DNA from: Microbacterium sp.
GTDB lineage: Bacteria > Actinomycetota > Actinomycetes > Actinomycetales > Microbacteriaceae
DNA: 63,838 bases
Assembly: GCA_029239635.1 (NCBI GenBank)
Contig: JARBUN010000017.1
Span: 1-63,838, forward strand
Direction: 5' to 3'
The notes under the pieces were generated by a model, which did not search any database, was not told where the DNA came from, and saw nothing but the letters and a program-made list of their open reading frames with translations. This document shows, one piece after another, positions 22,779-31,225 of this stretch; positions within the stretch are counted from its first letter, which is position 1; the number at the start of each line of letters is the position of its first letter. The position numbers and the translations under genes are program-made.

Positions 22779-24844
22779 GCGAGCGCCCCCGCCGGTTGCG
22801 GGGCGGGCGCGACGGCCGGGCTCCACGTCTTCGCCACGAGCGTGAGCACGTCGTACTGCGCGACGACCTCGTCGTCCTGGTTGCGGATCACGGCATCCCA
22901 CCGCACCTCGCCGTACTCGTCGGTCTCGCGCGGGGTGATCTGCTTCGCCGTGAGGGCGACGCGGATGCGGTCGCCGGGTGAGACGGGAGTGACGAAGCGC
23001 AGGTTTTCGAGCCCCGAATTGGCCAGCACCGGGCCGGGCGCGGGGTCGACGAAGAGCCCTGCCGCCCACGACACGAGCAGGTAGCCGTGCGCCACGCGCC
23101 CCGGGAAGAAGGGGTTCGCGGCAGCGGACTCCTCGTCCATGTGCGCGTAGAACGTGTCGCCGGTGAAGTTGGCGAACACCTCGATGTCGTCGAGGGTGAC
23201 CTCGCGTTCGGCCGACTCCACGGCATCCCCGATCCGAAGGTCCGAGAGGGGCTTGCGGAACGGGTGCGTCCCCGCGGAGTCGGTCTCGGCCCCCGGATGC
23301 CACACCCCGGTGAGCGCGGTCAGCATGCGGGGCGAGCCCTGGATCGCGGTGCGCTGCATGGAGTGAAGCACGGAGCGGATGCCGCCGAGCTCCTCGCCTC
23401 CGCCGGCGCGGCCGGGACCGCCGTGCACGAGGTGCGGCACGGGAGCGCCGTGTCCCGTTGAGGTGCGCGCATCGTCGCGGTCGAGGAACAGCACGCGTCC
23501 GTTCATCGCGCCCATGCGGGTGAGCAGTTCGGTCGCGACGTCGGGGTCATGGGTGGCGACGCTCGTCACGAGCGAGCCGCCGCCGCGGCCCACGATGGTC
23601 GCGGCCTCGGCGACGTCGGCGTATTCGACGATGCTGGCGACCGGTCCGAAGGCCTCGATGTCGTTGACGGCCGGGGTCGCGGCGTCCGCGAAGGAGAGGA
23701 GCATCGGCTGCAGGAACGCGCCGTCGGCGGGCGTTCCCTCGGGCGCCTCTGCGGATCCCACCACGAAGCGCCCACCGGCATCGGTGAGGGCGCGAACCTG
23801 CCGCAGCACCTCGTCGCGCTGCTCGACGGACACGAGCGGCCCCATCGTCACGCCCTCAGCGCGCGGGTCGCCGATGACCACCCGCTCGGTGATCTTCGCG
23901 CGCAGCGCTTCGGCGACGGCATCCGTCATCCCGGCCGGCACGATGGCGCGGCGAATGGCGGTGCACTTCTGTCCGGCCTTCGTGGTGAGTTCGACGAGGA
24001 GCTGCTTCACGTACGCGTCGAACTCGGGCGTGCCCGGCACCGCGTCGGGGCCGAGGATCGAGGCGTTGATCGAGTCGGTCTCGCTCGTGAACCGCACGCC
24101 GGGCTTCGCCTGGGCGCGCAGGCGCTCGGCGGTCGAGGCGCTGCCGGTGAAGCCGACGGTGTCGCCGAGGTCGAGCAGGTCGAACAGGCCCGGGACGCTT
24201 CCGCTCACCAGCTGCAGCGATCCCTCGGGCAGCAGGCCGGTCTCGACCACCATGCGCACCCATGCCTCGGCGATGTAGGCCGTGGGGGTCGCGGGCTTCA
24301 CGATCGTGGGCAGCCCGGCGAGGAACGCGGGGGCGAACTTCTCGAGCGCTCCCCACATCGGGAAGTTGAAGGCGTTGATCTGCACGGCGACGCCCGGCAG
24401 ACGCGTGTACACGTGCCGGCCGAGGAAGGAGCCGTCCTTCGACAGGGGCTCGATCGGACCGTCGAGCACGACCTTTCCGGCGGGGAGCTCGCGCCGCGCC
24501 TTCGATGAGAAGGTGAAGAGCACGCCGATACCGCCGTCGATGTCGCTGAGCGAGTCGCGGCGCGTCGAGCCGGAGTGCTCCGAGAGGGCGTAGAGCTCCT
24601 CGCGGCGCTCGTTCAGCGCGATCGCCAGGTTCTTCAGCACCATCGCACGCTGGTGGAAGGTGAGCGCGCCGAGGCTCTTCTGCCCCGTCTCGCGTGCGAA
24701 GGCGACGGCTCCCGCGAGATCGAGCCCGCGGGTGCTGACCCGCACGATCTCCTCCCCCGTCGAGGCGTCACGGACGATCGCGGCGTCGGGGTCGCTCTCC
24801 GGTGCCCACCAGACACCGTTCACGTAGCTGGGGAGAAACGTCAT
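22775..24844 (-). CDS. paaZ: oxepin-CoA hydrolase / 3-oxo-5,6-dehydrosuberyl-CoA semialdehyde dehydrogenase
   Basis: A 689-residue fusion protein that opens the oxepin ring and oxidises the resulting aldehyde. Residues 1-530 are an aldehyde dehydrogenase with catalytic Cys294 (GQKCTAIRRA) and Glu255. Residues 545-689 are a MaoC-type hotdog hydratase (FANFTGDTFYAHMDEES, then NPFFPGRVAHGYLLVSWAAG). Both halves look complete. I chose the ATG at 24844, which overlaps the paaH stop (ATGA) and has GGAG six bases upstream. Confidence 0.95.
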   Translation of the reverse strand: MTFLPSYVNGVWWAPESDPDAAIVRDASTGEEIVRVSTRGLDLAGAVAFARETGQKSLGALTFHQRAMVLKNLAIALNERREELYALSEHSGSTRRDSLSDIDGGIGVLFTFSSKARRELPAGKVVLDGPIEPLSKDGSFLGRHVYTRLPGVAVQINAFNFPMWGALEKFAPAFLAGLPTIVKPATPTAYIAEAWVRMVVETGLLPEGSLQLVSGSVPGLFDLLDLGDTVGFTGSASTAERLRAQAKPGVRFTSETDSINASILGPDAVPGTPEFDAYVKQLLVELTTKAGQKCTAIRRAIVPAGMTDAVAEALRAKITERVVIGDPRAEGVTMGPLVSVEQRDEVLRQVRALTDAGGRFVVGSAEAPEGTPADGAFLQPMLLSFADAATPAVNDIEAFGPVASIVEYADVAEAATIVGRGGGSLVTSVATHDPDVATELLTRMGAMNGRVLFLDRDDARTSTGHGAPVPHLVHGGPGRAGGGEELGGIRSVLHSMQRTAIQGSPRMLTALTGVWHPGAETDSAGTHPFRKPLSDLRIGDAVESAEREVTLDDIEVFANFTGDTFYAHMDEESAAANPFFPGRVAHGYLLVSWAAGLFVDPAPGPVLANSGLENLRFVTPVSPGDRIRVALTAKQITPRETDEYGEVRWDAVIRNQDDEVVAQYDVLTLVAKTWSPAVAPAPQPAGALA

Positions 24845-25791
24845 CGTGTGCTCCATTCGTAGAATCCGCGGCCGGTCTTGCGGCCCAGGTGCCCCTGGGC
24901 GACGAGGTCGCGCAGCAAAGCGGGCGGGGTGAAACGCGCGCCGAACGCGCGCTCGAGTTCTTCGGCGATGCCGAGGCGCACATCGAGTCCGACGATGTCG
25001 GTGGTGCGGAGGGGGCCCATCGGATGCCGGTAGCCCAGCTCCATCGCCGTGTCGATGTCGTGCGCGGTGGCGACGCCCTCCTCGAGCATGCGGATCGCCT
25101 CGAGACCCAGGGCGACCCCGAGCCGGCTGGATGCGAAGCCCGGCGCATCGCGCACGACGACGGCGGTCTTGCCGATGGCCTCGACCCACTGGGTCGCTCG
25201 CGTGACGACCTCGGCGGCGGTGGCGTCGCCGGTCACCACCTCGACGAGCGCCGACGCCGGGACGGGGTTGAAGAAGTGCAGCCCGAGAAATCTGTCCGGC
25301 CGGTCGAGCGACCCGGCCAGCGCGTCGATCGAGATCGACGAGGTGTTGGACGCCACGACCGCGTCGCCCCGCACAGCCCCCTCGATCCGCGCGAGGGCGT
25401 CGAGCTTGAGCGCGCGATCCTCGGGGACGGCCTCGATCACGAGGCCCGCCTCGGCGAATGCTTCCGCATCGACACCGGCGGTGAAGGTGTCGGCATCCGG
25501 GATCCGCGTTCCGCGCTCGGCCGAGCGCGCCAGAGCGGTCTCGACGCGCTCCCGGGCCTGAGCGGCAGCGGCCTCGTCGCGCTCGACGACGTGCACGCGG
25601 GCGCCGGCGAGCAGGAACGCGTGCGCGATCCCGGCGCCCATCCGGCCGCCGCCGAGCACGCCGACGACGGCGGGGACGGATGCCGTGACCCGGGCGGCCG
25701 CGGTGTCCGGCGCGGCCGCGGTTCCGGGCGCAGCCGTCGCGTCGGGGACGGCGGCGGCACGGGACAAAGACGTGGTCTCGCGAAGGGTCAC
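24841..25791 (-). CDS. paaH: 3-hydroxyacyl-CoA dehydrogenase
   Basis: A 316-residue NAD-dependent dehydrogenase that oxidises 3-hydroxyadipyl-CoA to 3-oxoadipyl-CoA. The Rossmann motif GGGRMGAGIAHAFLLAG follows a 36-residue Ala/Pro/Thr-rich leader that is probably dispensable. LHFFNPVPASALVEVV and the C-terminal helical domain are typical. The start is a GTG at 25791 that overlaps the stop of the preceding paaF-like gene (GTGA). Confidence 0.93.
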   Translation of the reverse strand: MTLRETTSLSRAAAVPDATAAPGTAAAPDTAAARVTASVPAVVGVLGGGRMGAGIAHAFLLAGARVHVVERDEAAAAQARERVETALARSAERGTRIPDADTFTAGVDAEAFAEAGLVIEAVPEDRALKLDALARIEGAVRGDAVVASNTSSISIDALAGSLDRPDRFLGLHFFNPVPASALVEVVTGDATAAEVVTRATQWVEAIGKTAVVVRDAPGFASSRLGVALGLEAIRMLEEGVATAHDIDTAMELGYRHPMGPLRTTDIVGLDVRLGIAEELERAFGARFTPPALLRDLVAQGHLGRKTGRGFYEWSTR

Positions 25792-26597
25792 TTCTTCTTC
25801 CTCTCGAGGAACGCGGTCATGCGGGCGCGTTTGTCGGCGCTGTCGAAGAGCTCGGCCTGCAGCTCGCCGTCGATCGCGGGGTGGCCGGCGCGGGGCGCGA
25901 GCAGGGCGCGCTTGGTCAGGATCGTCGCGCGCACGGAGTTGGCGGCGATGCGGTCGGCGATCGCGTGCGCGGCGGCGAGCAGGTCGTCGGGCTCGTGCAC
26001 GCTCGAGAGCAGTCCCCCGGCGAGAGCCTCGTCGGCGTCGATCACGCGCGCGGTGAGCAGGAGCTCGCTCGCGCGGGCGTGGCCGACGATCTCGGGCAGA
26101 CGCCACGACGCTCCGGCCGCGGCGATGATGCCGAGCCCCGGCTCGGGGTTGCCGAACCGCACGCGCGGAGTGCCGATGCGGATGTCGGCGGCGTACGCCA
26201 GCTCCGCCCCGCCGCCCAGCGCGAAGCCGTCGACGGCGGCGATCACGGGCATCGGCAGATGGCGGACCCGATCGAAGGCGGTCGCGTTGATGCCCCGGCG
26301 CGCGTCGTCGCCGGTGCGCTCGCGCAGCTGCGCGATGTCGGCACCGGCGGCGAAGATCCCGCCGGCGCCGGTGAGGATGAGGGTCCGGGGGCGCTCCTCG
26401 AGCTCCGCGCAGAGCGCGTGCAGCTCGTCGATCATGGCCTGGTCGATCGCGTTGCGACGCTCGGGGCGGTCGAGGGTGGCGACGACGCGGTCGTCGCGCG
26501 CGTCGACCCGCAGGCGCCGGGGCGAGGGCTCAGGGGCCTCCGCCGCCGACCGGGCTGAGCCCGTCGAAGCCACCGGGACCCGCGTCGCATCAGCCAT
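25788..26597 (-). CDS. paaF: enoyl-CoA hydratase (PaaF-like)
   Basis: A 269-residue crotonase. The CoA/oxyanion segments ERRNAIDQAMIDELHAL, FAAGADIAQLRER and DGFALGGGAELAYAADIRI are present, and the C-terminal FLERKKK is typical of PaaF. It hydrates 2,3-dehydroadipyl-CoA. The first 15 residues (VPVASTGSARSA) are encoded by half of the inverted-repeat element, so the N-terminus is longer than usual. The start overlaps the thiolase stop by eight bases. Confidence 0.88.
   Translation of the reverse strand: MADATRVPVASTGSARSAAEAPEPSPRRLRVDARDDRVVATLDRPERRNAIDQAMIDELHALCAELEERPRTLILTGAGGIFAAGADIAQLRERTGDDARRGINATAFDRVRHLPMPVIAAVDGFALGGGAELAYAADIRIGTPRVRFGNPEPGLGIIAAAGASWRLPEIVGHARASELLLTARVIDADEALAGGLLSSVHEPDDLLAAAHAIADRIAANSVRATILTKRALLAPRAGHPAIDGELQAELFDSADKRARMTAFLERKKK
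26553..26571. repeat. inverted-repeat element, copy 3 (single arm, inside paaF)
   Basis: GGCTGAGCCCGTCGAAGCC is the exact reverse complement of the left arm of copy 1. The second arm is not seen. It is translated in the N-terminus of the PaaF-like protein. Confidence 0.75.
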
Positions 26598-27786
26598 CGA
26601 CGCGCTCCACGATCATCGCCGTCCCCTGGCCCACGCCGACGCACATCGTCGCGAGGCCGTACCGCGCGGCATCCCGTTCCAGCCGACCGAGCAGCGTCAC
26701 CAGCAGCCGCGACCCGCTCGACCCGAGCGGGTGCCCGAGCGCGATCGCCCCGCCGTCGGCGTTGACGATCTCGGGGTCGAGTCCGAGCCGGCGGATGCAC
26801 GCCAGCGACTGCGACGCGAACGCCTCGTTGAGTTCGATCGCCCCCAGATCGGATGCCGCGAGCCCGGCCTTCGCGAGCGCCTTCTCGGTCGCGGGCACGG
26901 GGCCGAGCCCCATGACCTCCGGCGCCACTCCCGCCGACGCGTGCGCGACGATGCGGGCACGGGCCCGCAGGCCGTACCGCTCCACCGCCTCGGCGCTGGC
27001 GACGACGACCGCCGACGCGCCGTCGTTCAGCGAGCTGGCGTTGCCCGCCGTCACGACCTGCCCACCCTTGACGACGGGCCGGAGCGCCGCGAGCACATCG
27101 AGGGAGGTGTCGCGACGCGGCCCCTCATCGGTGTCGACGGAGCCCCGAGCCGTCTCGACGGCGACGATCTCGTCGCGGAAGCGCCCGGCATCCTGCGCCC
27201 GGATCGCCCGCTCGTGACTGCGCAGGGCGAACGCATCGGCGTCGGCGCGCGAGATGCCGTCGACGCGCGCCACCTCCTCGGCCGTCTCGGGCATCGTGAA
27301 CGTGGCCTTGTCGCGTGCCGCGAGCCGCGGGTTCGTGAAGCGCCAGCCGATCGAGGTGTCGAACGCCTCGCCGGGCTTCGCCCATGCTCTCGAGGGCTTC
27401 GCCTGCACCCAGGGTGCGCGCGTCATCGACTCCACGCCGCCGGCCACGACGATGTCGGCGTCTCCCGCCCGCACCGCCTGAGCGGCGAGCGCGATCGCGC
27501 TCATCCCCGAGGCGCACAGCCGGTTCACGGTGAGTCCGGGGATGGCATCCGGAAGCCCGGCGAGCAGCACGGCCATGCGTGCGACGTTGCGGTTGTCCTC
27601 GCCGGCCTGATTCGCCGCTCCCAGGATGACCTCATCGATCGCCTCGACGGGAACGCCCGCGCGGGCCACGGCTTCACCGACCACGAGGGCCGCGAGATCG
27701 TCAGGACGGACGGATGCCAGAGCCCCGCCGTACCGCCCGACCGGGGTGCGCGCACCGCCGATGAGAAACGCCTGCGACATCGCCAT
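26590..27786 (-). CDS. paaJ: 3-oxoadipyl-CoA thiolase
   Basis: A 398-residue thiolase that cleaves 3-oxoadipyl-CoA to succinyl-CoA and acetyl-CoA, the last step of the pathway. The nucleophile Cys91 is in VNRLCASGMSAI, and the C-terminal motifs NEAFASQSL and GGAIALGHPLGSSGSR are intact. It is the first gene of the second paa operon. Two ATGs are available (27786 and 27780), both behind GGGGGAGAGG. A TetR-type operator lies about 50 bases upstream. The enzyme could also serve the beta-ketoadipate pathway (PcaF). Confidence 0.93.
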   Translation of the reverse strand: MAMSQAFLIGGARTPVGRYGGALASVRPDDLAALVVGEAVARAGVPVEAIDEVILGAANQAGEDNRNVARMAVLLAGLPDAIPGLTVNRLCASGMSAIALAAQAVRAGDADIVVAGGVESMTRAPWVQAKPSRAWAKPGEAFDTSIGWRFTNPRLAARDKATFTMPETAEEVARVDGISRADADAFALRSHERAIRAQDAGRFRDEIVAVETARGSVDTDEGPRRDTSLDVLAALRPVVKGGQVVTAGNASSLNDGASAVVVASAEAVERYGLRARARIVAHASAGVAPEVMGLGPVPATEKALAKAGLAASDLGAIELNEAFASQSLACIRRLGLDPEIVNADGGAIALGHPLGSSGSRLLVTLLGRLERDAARYGLATMCVGVGQGTAMIVERVDG

Positions 27787-27836
27787 CCTCTCCCCCGCCG
27801 ACTCTGGCGGGGTCCGTCCACCTCACCCGCGAGGTT

Positions 27837-27856
27837 TTCCGACCGATCGTTCAGTA
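27837..27856. promoter_or_regulatory. TetR/PaaR-type operator of the thiolase-paaK operon
   Basis: TTCCGACCGATCGTTCAGTA shares 16 consecutive bases with the operator upstream of paaA (20253-20272). It lies 51 bases before the thiolase start. The shared site suggests that one repressor controls both operons. Confidence 0.75.
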
Positions 27857-27901
27857 ATCATGTCAGAGGACGCCGCGAAGGGCAACGCCGTGGCGAACGG
27901 G

Positions 27902-28765
27902 TCAGGCCGGACCGCGTCGCCACCAGGCGATGACGAAGATGACCAGACCCGCCACCAGTGCCGCCAGGACCCACAGCACGACGAGGTAATCGATCCACGA
28001 GCCGATCGGCGGCGAGCCGGGCAGGAAGTTGCGCAGCGGGATGGTCGCGAACAGCATCGCGCCCATCCACCCGAGCGCGGTGACCTCGACCTTGCGTCGT
28101 CCCCGCAAGACCGCGATCGCGACGATGAGGACGAGGGTGGGGATGATCACCATGAGCGTCAGCAGCACGATCCCGAAGGCCACGGTCGCCCCCGACCGCG
28201 ACGCCGTGATGTCCACGGCGATCAGCCCGTTCCCGCCGTCGCGCGCGTCCATCGTGATGTCCCACCCCGACACCCCGCGCCCGCTCACGTCGACCGCCGT
28301 CGGAAGCGGGACCGTCTCGGCGTTCTCGTCGTCCACTCCCGCGACCATGTACGACGTCACCCGGTACCGATCGAAGGGCCACTGCTGGATCGCCCCGTCC
28401 ATCACGAACGACACCTCCGCCGGCTCGACGAGGCGACTGGGCTCGTACTGCACCGCCTTGGAGCCCGCGACGGCCGACACCAGCACATAGAACGGCTTGC
28501 TCACCACGATGCCGTTCGTGTACTCGCCCTCACCCACCTGGCTCGGCAACAGCGACACCGTGAGACGACTGGTCGCGGCATCCATCTTCTCCGGCGTGAG
28601 CACCAGCGAGATCGCGTCGGCCGACGGGTCGTCGCCACCACGCGAGACCACGTCGCTCCCGCTCGCGTAGAGCGCGACGACCGTGACGTACAGGGCGAGG
28701 ATCGCCACGACGATGCCGCCGACTCCGAGGGTGGTCCGGCGCCGAGGCCGTGCTGTGCGGGTCAC
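27902..28765 (-). CDS. DUF4436 family membrane protein
   Basis: A 287-residue protein with one N-terminal transmembrane helix (LGVGGIVVAILALYVTVVALYASG), an extracytoplasmic beta-rich domain of about 150 residues (QQWPFDRYRVTSYMV is the recognisable part), and three C-terminal helices. This is the layout of DUF4436. It starts at a GTG at 28765. Function is unknown. It separates the paa cluster from the apionate region and shows no link to either. Confidence 0.85.
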   Translation of the reverse strand: MTRTARPRRRTTLGVGGIVVAILALYVTVVALYASGSDVVSRGGDDPSADAISLVLTPEKMDAATSRLTVSLLPSQVGEGEYTNGIVVSKPFYVLVSAVAGSKAVQYEPSRLVEPAEVSFVMDGAIQQWPFDRYRVTSYMVAGVDDENAETVPLPTAVDVSGRGVSGWDITMDARDGGNGLIAVDITASRSGATVAFGIVLLTLMVIIPTLVLIVAIAVLRGRRKVEVTALGWMGAMLFATIPLRNFLPGSPPIGSWIDYLVVLWVLAALVAGLVIFVIAWWRRGPA

Positions 28766-28926
28766 GGTGTCAGTGTGGCAGAGGGGCGACCCGGCGTCGG
28801 GTTCTCCGCGCGGCGCACGATCGGGGCCGCGGGGCGACGACGGTCCCGAGGTCGCGGCGCACGCCGATAGCCTGGGAGGGAACGCGGGGACGCTCGCCCG
28901 GCGTCGGGACTCGACGAGGAGAGGCG

Positions 28927-29895
28927 ATGATCCTCATCACCGGGGCGACCGGGTTCATCGGCTCGTACACCGCCCGAGCGGTGCAGGAGCGTGGTCTCGA
29001 GGCGGTCGCGGTGAGTCGTCACGACTGGCGCGACGAGGCGCGCTACGTGCTCGGTGGCGATGTGCCCGAGCTCGTCCGCCTCGACACCGGCGACTCCGCC
29101 GCCCTCGAGGCTCTCGTCCGCGACCGACGGCCCGACACGCTGATCCACCTCGACGCCTACGTGAACCCGGTCGGGCTTCGCGAGGACCCCGTACGCGCGA
29201 TCGAGGCCAACGTGGAGCCGACCCTCGCTCTGCTCGAGCTGTGCCGACGGTACGAGGTGCAGCGGTTCGTCCTCGCCTCGACGGTGGCGGTGCTGCCCTC
29301 GATCCGCTATCAACCCATCGACGCCGCCCACCCGCTCGTCACTCCGACGGAGGGCCCCGCGGGCGGGTTCTACGGCGTATCCAAGGCGGTGTCGGAGATG
29401 CTCGCCCTCGGATACGCGGATGCCTTCCCCCTCGACGTGCGGATCGTCCGGCCGAGCGCGGTCTACGGCTTCGGGATGCAGTGGCCGATCGGCGTCAAGC
29501 CCGTCATCGAGGGCATCTGCGAGGGTCGCGAGGTCCAGATCGCCACCGGCGGGCCGCCGCGGGACTTCACACCCGTGCAGGACGTCGCGGAGATCTTCGC
29601 CGCGGTCGCGGAGTGCGCGGAGGACGCCGACCGGGTGTTCTTCGGCGGCACCGGCCGACCCCTCACGACGCCGGTGGAGTACCTCGACGTCGTTCGGACG
29701 ACCTTTCCGGACGCCGCCGTCCGCGCCGTCGACGAGAACGCGGACCCCGCGGGGGTCGAGAGCCGTTACCGCGGCGTCGTCGATATGACACCGGTGCGGG
29801 ACCAGCTCGGCGTGCAGCCCGCCTTCGCCTCGCTCGGCGAAGGACTCGCGCACTACGCCGAGGAGTACCGGCGCTTCCGCGGCGCCCGGCGCTGA
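28927..29895 (+). CDS. NAD(P)-dependent epimerase/dehydratase family protein
   Basis: A 322-residue extended short-chain dehydrogenase. It opens with the NAD-binding TGATGFIGSYTA, has STVAVLPS in the catalytic serine region and the YxxxK pair in FYGVSKA. Start ATG at 28927 behind GAGGAGAGG. It is convergent with the apionate operon, ending 70 bases from the RuBisCO-like gene. It could act on a sugar or sugar acid of that pathway, for example as the missing apiose dehydrogenase, but nothing in the sequence proves this. Confidence 0.82.
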   Translation: MILITGATGFIGSYTARAVQERGLEAVAVSRHDWRDEARYVLGGDVPELVRLDTGDSAALEALVRDRRPDTLIHLDAYVNPVGLREDPVRAIEANVEPTLALLELCRRYEVQRFVLASTVAVLPSIRYQPIDAAHPLVTPTEGPAGGFYGVSKAVSEMLALGYADAFPLDVRIVRPSAVYGFGMQWPIGVKPVIEGICEGREVQIATGGPPRDFTPVQDVAEIFAAVAECAEDADRVFFGGTGRPLTTPVEYLDVVRTTFPDAAVRAVDENADPAGVESRYRGVVDMTPVRDQLGVQPAFASLGEGLAHYAEEYRRFRGARR

Positions 29896-29968
29896 ACTCC
29901 GCGCACGACGGGGTGATCCCCGCCCGACCGGTCCGCTGAGGGGTCGTCCCCGGGTCGGACGCCGAGGT

Positions 29969-31225
29969 TCAGCCCGCCGTCACCCCGCGGAAGGTGCGCA
30001 GCGCGGCGGCGAGGTCGGGGTGGTCTGCGGCGTACGTGTCGAGATCGATGCCCGCGAGCGCGGCATCCCATGCCTGTCGGATGCTGCGCACTCCGGCGGC
30101 GGGCCCGTCGGGGTGGGCCATGATCCCGCCGCCGCACACGTACATGAGGTCGTCGGTGCCGACCGCGGCGTACGTGTCGGCGGCCTGCTCCGCCGACTGC
30201 GCCGACGAGAACACCGGCATCGCCGCCGGTCCGCCGTTCATCGGTTCGAGCACCGCCCGCGCCGATGCGACCACCGACTCGTCCGGCTCCCAGAACTTGT
30301 TGCGCAGGCCGTTGACGTGCAGGTGGTCCGCCCCGGCCAGTCGCCACAGCTGCTGCCACACCCGGTACGAGTAGCCCAGCAGCGGGAAGCGGGTCATCGC
30401 TCCCCACCCGTTGCGGTGCGCGTGGATGGGCAACGAGCTGTGCAGGCGCAGGTCGCGCAGGCCCGCGATGCCCACGGCGTTGACGCTCACCATGAGGCAG
30501 TTGCCCCCGCGCTCCGCGACGAGGTCGGCGCGACGGCGCATGTCGTCGATATCGCCGCTGAGGTTCACCGCATAGAGAGGACGCCGCCCCGTGACCTCGG
30601 CGGCACGATCGAGACCCCGCAGGACCGCGTCGAGGCGCTCCTCGAACGGCGAGTGCGGCGAGTCGGCCATCAACTCATCGTCCTTGAGGAAGTCCAGGCC
30701 CGCCCGGGCAAGATCCTCCGCGAGGACACCGGTCTGCTCGGGGGTGAGCCCCACGCTCGGCTTGATGATCGTGCCGATGATGGGTCCGGTGTGGACGTCG
30801 GCGATCTCACGCGTTCCCGCCACCCCGAACTGCGGGCCGGGATGAGCCTCGCCGAAAGCGGGGGGCAGCTCCAGATCGGCGAGCCGGATGCCGGAGAGCT
30901 GCTGCAGTTCGAAGAGGTTGCCCGCCACGGTGGCCAGGAGGTTGGGCAGAGCCGTGCCGACGTTCTCCAGGGGGAACGACAGCTCGACCTCCCCGCGCTG
31001 CACGGGTCGATCACCGCGGGATCCGGACAGGGCCGGCTCCCCGCCCTCGTCGATCAGCGTGGTCCGCTCGACGCGGGCCGCGTGACGGGCGTGCAGCTCG
31101 GGCGTCTCGCCGGGCAGCGCGATGAACGTCCCGGTGGACTGCTCGCCGGCCATCGCCGCGGCCGCGCGGTCCAGACCGATGGACGTCTCGATGACGTAGT
31201 GGGCGTGGATGCGGTCGGAGGTCAT
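29969..31225 (-). CDS. RuBisCO-like protein: 3-oxo-isoapionate-4-phosphate decarboxylase or transcarboxylase/hydrolase (OiaX/OiaT)
   Basis: A 418-residue form of the RuBisCO large-subunit fold. Active-site positions seen: Lys155 in GTIIKPSVG (the second lysine of the RuBisCO KPK is serine), Lys181-Asp-Asp-Glu184 in DFLKDDE (the carbamylated lysine and magnesium ligands), HAHRNGWG (268-275) and the loop-6-like lysine in NGLRNKFWE (310). It does not fix CO2 for growth. In apionate clusters such proteins act on 3-oxo-isoapionate 4-phosphate, either decarboxylating it (OiaX) or splitting it to 3-phosphoglycerate and glycolate (OiaT). Sequence alone does not tell me which. It is the last gene of a tightly overlapping operon with apnL, apnO and oiaK. 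Confidence 0.85.
   Translation of the reverse strand: MTSDRIHAHYVIETSIGLDRAAAAMAGEQSTGTFIALPGETPELHARHAARVERTTLIDEGGEPALSGSRGDRPVQRGEVELSFPLENVGTALPNLLATVAGNLFELQQLSGIRLADLELPPAFGEAHPGPQFGVAGTREIADVHTGPIIGTIIKPSVGLTPEQTGVLAEDLARAGLDFLKDDELMADSPHSPFEERLDAVLRGLDRAAEVTGRRPLYAVNLSGDIDDMRRRADLVAERGGNCLMVSVNAVGIAGLRDLRLHSSLPIHAHRNGWGAMTRFPLLGYSYRVWQQLWRLAGADHLHVNGLRNKFWEPDESVVASARAVLEPMNGGPAAMPVFSSAQSAEQAADTYAAVGTDDLMYVCGGGIMAHPDGPAAGVRSIRQAWDAALAGIDLDTYAADHPDLAAALRTFRGVTAG

Noticed and set aside
29896..29968. Possible attachment-site copy of the tRNA-Arg 3' end at the far side of the apionate cluster
   Set aside because: I searched for the T-arm/acceptor sequence of the tRNA near this border and did not find it; no integrase is present.
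29969..31225. True carbon-fixing RuBisCO
   Set aside because: The second active-site lysine of the KPK motif is serine, the gene sits among sugar-acid genes, and no phosphoribulokinase or small subunit is present.
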